DNA from: Dipodascopsis uninucleata var. uninucleata | Lineage: Eukaryota; Ascomycota; Lipomycetes; Lipomycetales; Lipomycetaceae | Assembly: GCA_030568195.1 (NCBI GenBank) | Contig: JAJLTO010000005.1 | Location: 1,054,001-1,118,000, forward strand | DNA: 64,000 nt | Reading direction: 5' to 3' | Shown here: one piece after another, positions 35,528 through 45,642 of the stretch | Position numbering within the stretch: position 1 is the first letter of the stretch | Layout: every line of letters starts with the position of its first letter | Notes under the pieces: generated by a model | The model's input: the letters and a program-made list of their open reading frames with translations, nothing else | Databases searched by the model: none | What the model was told of the DNA's origin: nothing | Made by a program: the position numbers and the translations under genes

Positions 35528-36336
35528 TGAACAAGCAATTAAAATTTGCACTATTGAAGAATACCTGGCAGATCGCTTAACTCCACAACAGTATTTCTAA
35601 TGTATTGTGCAAAGTAACAGATCAAAAATCTTAGAAAGCCGAAGAACACGCAGTAAGCAGAAAAAAATTTAGACTCATTCCGTCATTAAGTAAGTTGATC
35701 GCGCAAGAATAGTACGACCCCTGAATAATATTGATATTTATGCCCCAATTGGGTAGAACTTTGTAATTTATACACCTAAACCAAAGCAGCTAATCTTTAA
35801 CATATATCAGTCCGCAACGACCTATTTTGTAACGTGTCATATATATATGCTAAAAAGGTAAAATGGAAATGTCGCCATGGATATTTCAATATGTATCACA
35901 GATCTGGATGATAAAAATATAGCAATGTATGATATAGAGAACTACATTATAAATTTAATCGAAATAAGAATGGTATATGACATTTAGAATGACCAACAAA
36001 ACGACAAATAGATAGAATATATGAATAGATGTATTGCAACATAAATTTCTTTTATCATTTTCAAGATGCTTGGTGCTGAAGATTGAAAACCAGTCGTAAG
36101 TAGATGCAATATGAATCGAAACATTTTAGAAGAAACGAGTAAAAAACAATCAGTATAATAAGACGCACACAAAGAGACATAACACAACACCGTCATAGTC
36201 GTTATAATCATTAATTATACAAGTGTACCAGTAACTACTTGCACGGAATAAAAGGCAAGTTGAGTACAGATTAGAAAACATACATGCAATAAGAGCAGAT
36301 TTACAGGACGGATGTGTGTACACAAATGGCTGAAGA
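35528..36336. other. spacer between BNA3 start and STRAP stop
   Basis: These 0.8 kb are the BNA3 promoter side and the STRAP 3' flank. The frames at 35,984–36,211 and the 5' half of 36,150–36,479 are noncoding noise by appearance. I see no tRNA-like B-box. Confidence 0.5.
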
Positions 36337-37619
36337 CTACCTCCACAAGCCGTAAGAGCCAATATCACTTTTCCATAGTCTAATAGTACCATCTTCACTG
36401 CCGCTAGCACACAGCTGTCCATCTGGAGAATATGATATTGAATGAATTGGTCCATGATGCCCCTTAAAGGTATCTGCATAAAATAACATTAGCATGAAAT
36501 CCTTTGATGATAGAATAAGATGTGCAGCATTTTCATTGATTCACATACCTAAAACAGCACCACTGTCAAAGTCGTGAATTCTCATCCAAGTATCACCAGT
36601 GCTGCCCGTCGCTATTTTTCTCTTTGATGGGTGAATTGTTGCCGCAGAAACATTATATTCTACAGGAGTCTTTTTAAAAAGATCGCGTCTAAGTTTGTAT
36701 TAGTAGACAGTAATGAAACATAGTATTATTAGTCTTACCTTGCAGCATCGAAAATATAGACGACTGATCCTGATGCAACAACAAGCAAGCCGTCTCTTTC
36801 TTCCATTTGACCTACTGGACCCTCAAGAGTTATGTTTTGTATCAATTTTCCTGGCGTACGCAAATCCCACCATTTAAGAGACATGTCCTCGCCTGTTGTG
36901 ATTAGCACGCTCTGTTCAACCCATAGAGCACTGCGAATGGTACTTTCTGAGCCAATCCATTCCAGCATAGGTGACGCAGCATCGCTAAGACTTAGATCCC
37001 ATATCCTTATTTTTTTTTCATTTCCACTTGTGACACAGAATGCAGGGTTTGAATTTGAAGGGCAGAATGCTGCTGTACGAACAATGTGACCATGTGGTAG
37101 ACTGCGGACCAAACTACCAGAGTACGTATCCCAAACACGACTTAAAATATCACATACATTAATATAAGATATTAATATTTAACTAGGCTGTTCGTAGATA
37201 ACTTACGCAGTGAAATCTGCACTCGCCGTTATGGATAATGCGGCATTTGTACTGAATCTTGCAGACCAGACAGCACCTTTATGTCCGGTGAATGTACCAA
37301 TCCTTAATGACGATAATAAGCTATATAGTCTATCAAAACATTAAAAAAATAAAACCAACCAGTCTCCTGTGACACCATCGCGTAGCATCGGGGCTCCATC
37401 TATACGAAGGAAACAAATAGTAGTTGCGTTAATACTCTTCATTGATAATAACAATTGATTTTTGCGAAATATTGTGCTTCAGTACTCACCTTTGCAGGCG
37501 CTGATCATCAGATAACTATTGTCAGCGAAGATAGTTGAGAAACTGAGATGAGTAACAGGCCTTGAATGGCCTGTACATGTAAGTGGAAGGTATTTGGATA
37601 CTTGACTTTGACTTGACAT
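36337..37619 (-). CDS. STRAP: WD40 protein, STRAP (Unr-interacting protein) orthologue
   Basis: STRAP is a seven-bladed WD40 scaffold; the human protein binds the SMN complex and the RNA-binding protein Unr. I read six exons: 37619–37490, 37399–37360, 37302–37207, 37140–36739, 36688–36549 and 36473–36337. The introns are 90, 57, 66, 50 and 75 nt, and the protein is 314 residues. Blades are clear from TGHSRPVTHLSFS through GHKGAVWSARFS and ITASADFTARVWD to SPDGQLCASGSEDGTIRLW. The ending SYGLWR is the STRAP signature (human: TYGLWK). Intron 2 has an unusual donor, GTTGGT, forced by reading frame (DW|IGTFTGH). The gene is divergent from ISY1 with 410 nt between starts. Orthology to STRAP is good; the fungal function is inferred. 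Confidence 0.9.
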
Positions 37620-38029
37620 TGCTAAGAATCAATTCCCGTAAGCACTCCTATATAGACGCTGTAATTCCTTCCAGTTGATCTGTGTTCAGTAGTGAATATA
37701 TGTCGATAAACTCTATAATAAGCGAAAAGATATATTTACAAAAAATAATATGATTTCAAAATCTAGAATACAATTAAATACTTCATTAATAGGCGGGATA
37801 TTATACTCAATATGGCAGTAATAGATGCCTGAGATGCGAATAAAAAATGGACTCGTCTAAAAATTTTTTGATGGTCGATAAATTCAATACCAGGGAAGGT
37901 GTCAACAGTAGAAACTTATTTTTTGAACGTCAAAAAGACATCTTTTGCATAAATTCTATCAAGCTCTCACTACGCGCCACTTTGGATTAATTATCCTAAT
38001 AAGAGCAGTATATTTATTTATCAAGCAAT
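37620..38029. other. divergent promoter region of STRAP and ISY1
   Basis: This is 410 nt between start codons, very AT-rich, with no frame of note. It presumably serves both genes, one an SMN/RNA-linked scaffold and the other a splicing factor. Confidence 0.5.
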
Positions 38030-38948
38030 ATGTCGAGAAATAGCGAGAAGGCACAGTCTATGCTCTACCGGTTTCGGGAGCAGGAAGCTGCTGAAATGGG
38101 TGAGTTATAAATCAACTTCTACGGGTATACATATTTTCATGCTGAGCGACTGGAGCGCTAACTTCGAGTTATATTAGGAATAATCGATATAGGAAGACAG
38201 CGTAGACCAAAGGCAATAACTGAAGTTGATTCTATCCCTGAATGCGAAAAATGGCGGGGACAGGTCGTAAAAGAAATTGGTCGAAAAGTTACCAGGATTC
38301 AAGATCGTATGTTGAAATCGCGTACCATATCGATACCGCTTTTAAATTAATTGGTATACTTGGACACAATATATGAGCGGTCACTAACTCTAAGCTTTAT
38401 AGCTGCTTTATCTGACTATCAAATCAGGGATCTAAACGATGAAATCAATAAGCTTATGCGTGAGAAGTATGTGTGGGAATTACAGCTACGAAAGCTCGGA
38501 GGACCAAACTATATTGTAAGTGTGGGAAATGTCTTCGAGCTCCAATGTGCGGTAACTAATATAGATTTAGCGAATGGGTACCAAGATGTTTGATGATGAA
38601 GGTCGCGAGGTACCAACTACTAGAGGCTATAAATACTTTGGTCGAGCACGAGAGTTACCTGGTGTGAAGGAACTACTACAACCAGCAAGTCAAGAGAAGA
38701 GCGACAAGATACCAGCATATGACTACAAACGGGATGTTGATGCAGATTATTACGGGTTCAGAGACGAGGATAACCCAGGATTGCTTGAATATGAGAAAGA
38801 AGTCGAAAAAATTAGTAGCTCAGCTATACTGAATCAAGAAGATGACAGCTTACCGGAAGGTTGGACCTCAATCGAGGCTCCTACCTTGATTCCCACGAGA
38901 GATGAGGTAACTACTTGGCTACATAATAGAAAAAAAGTTGTCAAGTGA
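38030..38948 (+). CDS. ISY1: pre-mRNA splicing factor Isy1 (NineTeen complex)
   Basis: Isy1 is a spliceosome component of the Prp19/NTC complex that helps set fidelity at the first step of splicing. Four exons (38,030–38,099; 38,178–38,306; 38,403–38,515; 38,571–38,948) with introns of 78, 96 and 55 nt give 229 residues, close to yeast (235) and fission yeast (217). The N-terminus is the family hallmark [20 protein letters not shown]. It is followed by [38 protein letters not shown] and the [18 protein letters not shown] block. The last exon ends in [15 protein letters not shown]. The gene itself has three introns. It converges on MTG1 with 116 nt between stops. Confidence 0.96.
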
Positions 38949-39064
38949 AATAATACTTTGTATTTATATTAATATTGTATTGTATTATTATTTGTTATTA
39001 TATGTACAGGACGGGAATTTTTTATTTACATTCAAAAAAATTGACATATTTTATCGGATACCAT

Positions 39065-40273
39065 TCAGTTTCTTTTAGCAGCCCATCGCTCTATTTCTGC
39101 TGCTCTTACAGCTTTCCATTCTTCATGAGCTCTGGGGTTCGTAACATCATCAAATACTATTTTACCTTCTTCTCCATTCCTCCATCTATTAGCCCACTGG
39201 ATAGCTGATCCAGTAAGGTCCGGATATCCACCCTTTAGCAAGCGACCTTATTATTTCATGCCGTTAGTAGGTAAAATCTACGTTCATTGGCCGATATAAA
39301 TAGATACTCACCCATTCTTGTGCTATAGTTCTCTAAAAATTCTTCTATATCATTCGTAGGTGGGCTATATTTACTATACAACGCACCTGAAGGATTAAGC
39401 TTGTTTAGAGTAAAGAGAAGAAAATCCGCCATTACTACCGGATCAACTAAGGTTGTATTTGTAGAGCCGATTGCGGTCAAAACGAGCATCTCATATGGCT
39501 CTAATGTTGTTGGTAAAGATATTCCAGGAGTGTCATAAATCATTATATCAGGATCATTATGTATTCTAACGAAAGTTCCTATGCTGCGAGTCACACCTGC
39601 GAGAGCACCAGTTCGAGCTGCTTTTCCTGAGAAAGAATAATTTAATTAGTCAGATTCCTGACAAACAAATGATAATTAATGATATCATACCTTTCTTCGT
39701 TCCAGAATATCTTAACGCATTTATCAGAGAGCTTTTTCCAACATTTGGCATGCCAGTAACCATAGTATTTAGAGTGAAGAAGGATGTTCGTAAATTCTCA
39801 TACTCTAAACAATATTAGGCAACAAACTCACAATTTCCCTATAACATTTTAAAAACGTACCGAGGACTTTTGCCATCAAGTTTTTCATTGATTTCTGAGA
39901 ACCAGTATTTATAAAACAGTAGTTATCGTCTGGATGCCAGGCTTTAAATATCTAGACAGCAGTCACATACGAGTTAATATGGATTCTCTAGTACCGAAAT
40001 GTCCTCGTCCGGAAGCAATCTCACATTAACGTCAATCGCACTAATATCAGCCTTTGTGTACACAATTATTTTTGGCTTATCACGTAATATATCCTCAAAC
40101 AGTTTGTTTCTGGTAGTTAAAGGCGCTCTAGCATCGCGAATCTCAAGCACCAAATTGATGTCACCAAGTAATTTTTTTATCTTACTGACGGCTCTAGCAT
40201 GATGACCTAAGAAGTAAGACCTAGGCAGCGTTGGAGCATGGAACACTTCCCTAGGGATGAATTTAAGAGACAT
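39065..40273 (-). CDS. MTG1: mitochondrial ribosome-assembly GTPase Mtg1
   Basis: Mtg1 is a circularly permuted GTPase of the YlqF/RbgA type that matures the large mitochondrial ribosomal subunit. I read five exons: 40273–39995, 39951–39861, 39804–39691, 39626–39312 and 39246–39065. The introns are 43, 56, 64 and 65 nt, and the protein is 326 residues. The permuted motif order is clear: LVLEIRDARAPLTTRN, G4 as YTKAD, then G1 as GMPNVGKSS and G3 as YDTPGI. The C-terminal helical part has FLLFTLNKLNP and LLKGGYPDLTGSAIQWAN. The first intron (GTACTA donor, 43 nt) is the shortest I placed in the window; frame and the following KAWHPDDNYCF support it. No strong mitochondrial presequence is visible, but the N-terminus is basic. 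Confidence 0.93.
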
Positions 40274-40519
40274 AACTACTTAGTTATTACCTAGAACTAT
40301 GTTGCGTCTACAAATATTTTAAGAGGATCAAGAATTATAATATTGAATATTATTGCTAAGTACATCTCCCTCACATCTCTCTCTTGTCCCAAGTAATAAA
40401 CTTAGTTAAAGTTGCATAGGGCACAAGTCATCAATCAGTACGACCAGCTAATCTATATATTTTATTGTACACCACGAATACTAATAGATCTCACATATTA
40501 ACAGCATATAAATGAACAG

Positions 40520-43254
40520 TTATTTAAGATAGCCTCCTATTAGAAGTATCTGGTATTTATTCACTAGCTCTGATAGCCTTAATAAAACACCAGCCGCCAT
40601 ATCGTGAATTCTCTTGTCAACAAGAGACTCCCATGTCATAGACAAATCTTCTTTAACCTGAAGAATTTGCCGCGGAAACATTCTCACGAGAGTCTCAGGT
40701 TCTATAACTTCAGTAATAATCATTGTTGCAGTTAAATAAGCTTCCATTATTGAGGTTTCAGTGGCATCACGTTGGAGCATCATAATCATACCGAAGAGTT
40801 CAGCAGCCATATCCAAAATATCAGGTGAAGAAGGATAGCTAAATCGTAAAATAATAGACAACGTCTTGACATAGTGAGAAATAGTTATTGGACCGAAAGG
40901 ATTACCATTCATACGAGCTGCAAAAAGCTTCCAATGAGTGGCCAAAGGGAAAAAGAAATGACTTCCAGCTATTTTAGCCAATTTATTTTTGTTCTCACCG
41001 TTATGTATCTTCTCTCGCTGAATTTGTAGTCTTCTGGAGACTCTGAGGATTTTTGGTTCCTTTGAGACTTCGTTTATAGCTTTCTCAGCTGTGATAGAAA
41101 GCGCTGTCTTCTGAACCTCCTTAATCTGATGGTCAACCTCACTTAACCCAGACGATTTGATCTCATATGGGTATTCCACCGCCATAAACCTAGACTCTAT
41201 ATGACTCGGTAATCTCTTGCTTGCAAAATATGGCTCATCTAATGGTATTTCCGCATTTTCTCTACTTCCGCTAAGATAGACAGCACCAAGAGCTAGTGCA
41301 GATAGAAGCATCAATTGCTCCTGCAAGGAATAATCACCATACGCAAGACTTCTAGAAAAAAAGGGACCTATTAAATTCGGAACTGAAAATACAAGAGCTA
41401 TCATAGATCTTAATTTCATTTTTTCAAAATCTACCAAGCCAAAATTATTCTTTAGCCCGATTAAAATTGTTGCAAGTTCTTCAGCGTTTGATTCTAATTC
41501 ACTTCCATACGATGCTTTCTTCAAAATAAGTGTCGCGCCCTTTGTCAAGGCCATTTTATGCTTCATAACTGCGCCCTTGTCAGCTTCAGTCTCCTGCAAG
41601 TATGAAATCATGTCCAATATATACAAAGGCGGTAAAATCTTTTCGCGTTTCAACGTCGGATCATCATCAGAATCTTCCGAACCATCATCCATGATGGCAT
41701 ATGGCTCAAATTCGTCATCACTGTCACTTTCAGCGAAATTTACCTTGCTAGGATATATATGCGATTCAGAATTTACATCTCCAGTGTCTGTTACCTCACT
41801 TTTGCTCTCACTTTCCCTGACCTTTTGCAGGGATATAGTTTCTCTTGTAAGAAAATTTAAATCGTCCCAAAATGAACCAGAATCAGAAATATGGTCATGA
41901 TGTGCAAGGCGTTTTTTAATTTCGTCGTAAATATCCTGAAAGTCAGGAATCCCATCGAAAATGGGCCTATTACTGTCCCTCTCGCTAATAGCATTCGCAA
42001 GATACATACCCATATATCTTACAGCTGGAGTGATCGCCTGAAGACGTTCTGAGATTCCATTTAAAAAATCGGGACCACTTGCAACGTCATGTATCTGTTC
42101 AGTACTTAAATGTGGAATTAAAAGGAGAAGAATTTCTGTCATAACTTCCTGTCTTGTGATTTGAGCATTTCTAATAAGAATTGGATCTCCCCATTGTCGT
42201 AATATAATATTGAAGGCTTCTTTTTGCCATCCTATTTCAACTATCCAGACTACAAAGGCACGACGCATAAGAACATTGCTGGAATATTGCAGCTGCAATT
42301 TCAAAATTCTCTGCTTTTGATCTTCGGGAAAAATTCGATAGAATATAAATGCAGCACCTGCAACATGCTTAGATGCAGCTTGAGAATCAAAAGCTTCAGC
42401 TAAAAATGTAATTTGGCAATAATGAATAAGAGAAGAGTAAAATTGGAAAAAATCTATCCCTATAGATTTGTCTAGTAAAACTGCCAGACTTTCAAAGGAT
42501 TCTTTGTCAATCAAATGTGGCAATACTTGATCTTAAGAACGATGTTAGAATTCAAAACCTACATCACTACTAACGAACATAGGACATACTCACCAAGATT
42601 AGCAATTGTGAGCGCTCTTTTAAGAAACTTAGCTATCAAGGAAGAGTCTAAATTCTGAGATAATGCTTTTGCTATTTCCTTGCCTATAAAGCTTGCATAC
42701 TCGCGCGAATCATATAACCAGTACCAGTTTATCCTACTATGCACATCAACCTTTAGTAGCATAACAGTCTCACAAACACTTGTCATGATCTTTCCACCAA
42801 GAAACATAGAGCATATATCTTGCCAGTAGAATTCACATTTTTTGTCATTTTTGATCTGTGAGTAAAGGACACATAGGATGCCAGGATTTAGTACATTTGA
42901 TAATATATCTAGTAAAATAAGTGTCTTTGACTTCTCAACATGGTCACTCTTGGATTGTAATTTTTGTTTCGTGCTCAAAAGAGATAATGAAGATATCAGT
43001 GCTCTGATGCCAGCCAAAGACCTGAAGAGGGTCACTAGATCACGCTTCAATCCTTTGATTTCATCTAAATTTTCATAAATTTCCAGTAATGTCGAGTTTG
43101 CGATGTAGTTGAGAATATCACCGACCGAAGCTGAAGGAATCGTAATGATACCATTTAAACTCAATTTCGCAATAGTGCTGTGAATTGTATTGATATCTGG
43201 TCTATTTTTCAGGATCTTAAGCTCATTTTCAAACGGCTTTGCTGTCATACTCAT
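40520..43254 (-). CDS. TEL2: Tel2, scaffold of the TTT complex
   Basis: Tel2 (TELO2) with Tti1 and Tti2 stabilises and matures PIKK kinases such as Tor, ATM/Tel1 and ATR/Mec1. Two exons, 43254–42594 and 42531–40520, with a 62-nt intron (GTGAGT donor) give 890 residues, near fission yeast Tel2 (868). The protein is an all-helical repeat type with no enzymatic motifs. A central acidic stretch (SDSDDEFEPYAIMDDGSEDSDDD) has several Ser–Asp/Glu sites of the CK2 kind; in other species CK2 phosphorylation of this region recruits the R2TP–Hsp90 complex. The conserved C-terminal block follows (FFFPLATHWK, FGPITISHYVKTLSIIL). The gene shares a 178-nt upstream region with VMS1. Confidence 0.85.
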
Positions 43255-43432
43255 AACGTGCCAGAAAGATCTATTGTAACATTAAATTTCAGAAGTGGAA
43301 ACGAGGTGGGAAATCGCTAAGCAGAAATTATTTGTAATTCCAGCTCAGACAAACTATTTTTATCTCTAGTATATTCGCTCCAGACACTATACAATACCGC
43401 AATATATGTTAAAAATATAGTACGCGATAAAA
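43255..43432. promoter_or_regulatory. short bidirectional promoter of TEL2 and VMS1
   Basis: Only 178 nt separate the divergent TEL2 and VMS1 start codons, so both promoters must overlap. The stretch is AT-rich without an obvious TATA box of canonical form. Nothing else is seen in it. Confidence 0.5.
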
Positions 43433-45320
43433 ATGCAAATGTCACAAAAGCTCTCACCGTTTTATGTGTATAATCTGCCGAAGACGCTGCTGACGTCTCT
43501 TAGCCAAATCGCACATGGGTCAACAGAGATTTTGCCTAGTGGCACTGGATACCATGATATCAATCTAACGCCTTCAACCGTCCCTCTTTCTTCAAGCAAG
43601 ACCGAAGAACGACAAAAATCATGCAGTACATGCTCTTATTTGGCGTCAAACGTGGAAGATCAGCGATCCCATTATAGATCAGACTTTCATAAGTTCAATC
43701 TCCGGCGCAAAATATCGGGTCTGCCAATAGTGACCGAAGATGAGTTTGAACTTATATTAGATGGTAAGTAGCAAGAGGGGGAAAATATATCAGACGAAAG
43801 TATGTTACATGCATTTTGTGGCAAGTGATTAATGATGATACTTATTTACAGATTTGGAACTATCTATATCTGGTTCTAGCAGTGATTCTGAGGATGATTT
43901 CTCTACAAATCAGATTTCCGAGTACATGTCACGAACTAGACTCGAGCCAATAAATGAGAATGAAGATAGTCAGTTATCCAAAAGATCACCATTTTTAGCC
44001 TTCAAGTCAGAACTAATTCCAGAAGATGAAGCGCTACTGATTTACTCTTGTCTATTTCCTACGGGGGAAGAAGAGAGCGTTCTCGATACAATAAAGACGA
44101 AACAGCGATCTAATTTTCAAGAGCCACCAATATCAGCGATCTTCATGGCTGGAGGGGGCCACTTCGCAGGAGCAATAATTTCACATGCTTTAAACGACAA
44201 TAACAAGAATGATCCAGTAGTTCTCATTGAGCACAAGACGTTCCACAGATATACTACTAGACGTAAACAAGGTGGCAGTCAGAGTGCTAGCGACAATGCT
44301 CATGGAAAAGCTCATTCCGCTGGTTCAAATCTTCGTCGCTATAATGAAGCAGCATTAGAAAAAGAAGTGCATGAGCTTTTGGACTCATGGAAACATTATA
44401 TTGACAGAGCGGACAATATATTTATACGCGTAAATGGTAAACAAAATCGCCAATTACTGGTTGGATACGAAAATGCGCCTATCTCGAAAAAAGATATTAG
44501 AGTGAAGCGCATACCATTCTCTACTCGAAGAGCGACAGGGAGCGAAGTGAAGAGAGTTTGGCTCGAGCTAACGCGACCAAAGATTGTGCCTGTGAGCTCT
44601 TTAATGCAAGTACGGACAAAGCCAAAGACCAAAGAAGCACCAAAACAGCAATTTAAAGAGTATGATGATGCGGAAGAGCTTCGAGAACCATCAGCGGAAG
44701 AACTGCACACATCACAAATTACCACACTAATTAGAAAGTCGAGAATAAGCTCACTTATCAACTACATTAGGGGAAACAATCTTTCCCCTGATTTTACTTT
44801 TGAACCCAAATCAGAGTATTATCATACGCCTACAGCGCTACATCTCGCTTCCTCGCTTTCAATCCCTCGAGTTGTGTCGGCGCTTCTTCTTAGCCTTAAT
44901 GCTGATCCTACGATTCGCAATGGGGAGGGGCGTACCGCGTGGGAGATATGTGGTGATCGCATAACAAGAGACGCCTTTCGATTGGCACGAGGCGAGCTGG
45001 GTGAATCCAAATGGAACTGGTCTAAAAGTGGTGTTTCGTCAGCCCTCTCCAAGAAAGAGATAGAAGAACGAGAAGTGCGCGAAAAGCAGGCAGCCCAGCG
45101 AGAAAGAGATGAAGCAGTTAAGAAGCTCGAGAAAGCTCAGCTGTCTTCGAGAGCCGACGCAGGTTCTACATCAAAAGGTCGTAAGCTGGCAAGTTCTATT
45201 GTTACTGATATTGGTTCTGAAGCTCAGCTTAGTGGACTGAATGCTGAAGCACGGATGAAAGTAGAACGCGAACGGCGGGCGCGTGCTGTAGAAGCACGCC
45301 TAAAAACGATTAAAAAATAA
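43433..45320 (+). CDS. VMS1: Vms1, peptidyl-tRNA hydrolase and Cdc48 cofactor
   Basis: Vms1 (human ANKZF1) releases stalled nascent chains from 60S–peptidyl-tRNA complexes and works with Cdc48 in ribosome and mitochondrial quality control. Two exons, 43,433–43,763 and 43,852–45,320, with an 88-nt intron give 599 residues (yeast 632). In order: a C2H2 zinc finger (C64, C67, H80, H86), an acidic linker, the VLRF1 release-factor-like domain from about 205 with the GGSQ motif (Gln near 254, the residue equivalent to the catalytic one), ankyrin repeats (about 435–490), a coiled coil, and a C-terminal VIM-type Cdc48-binding helix (ERRARAVEARL). All key parts appear present. DOA1, another Cdc48 cofactor, lies 281 nt downstream on the same strand. 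Confidence 0.95.
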
Positions 45321-45594
45321 TTTCATTTTAATTAATGCATATAGAAATCGTCTATTTAAAAAATTTAGAATCTTTTTACTTCTGCTGTATTTTATTGTTG
45401 GAGACGACTTTAATAACGAGTTGTATTTCACCTTTTATATGTCGACGTGTATTTGACCGGGTAACAACTTCAGGTCAAGTAATCCACTTCGTAGGAGCGA
45501 TCCGTTTCTATCTCAACAGCGGATATCATTGATCTTTGTGATCTGATATTAGTATTCTAGTCATTCGCTCAGATTAGTAATCCACCGTGTCTTT

Positions 45595-45642
45595 ATGGTA
45601 AATGGCTTCGTTCAAGCTGTCGCGAACATTGCAAGCCCATGA
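45595..45642 (+). promoter_or_regulatory. 15-codon upstream ORF overlapping the DOA1 start
   Basis: An ATG at 45,595, seven bases before the DOA1 ATG, opens a 15-codon frame that ends at a TGA at 45,640–45,642, in a different frame. It overlaps the DOA1 start codon. Unless transcription begins between the two ATGs, DOA1 would need leaky scanning or start-site choice. Confidence 0.5.
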
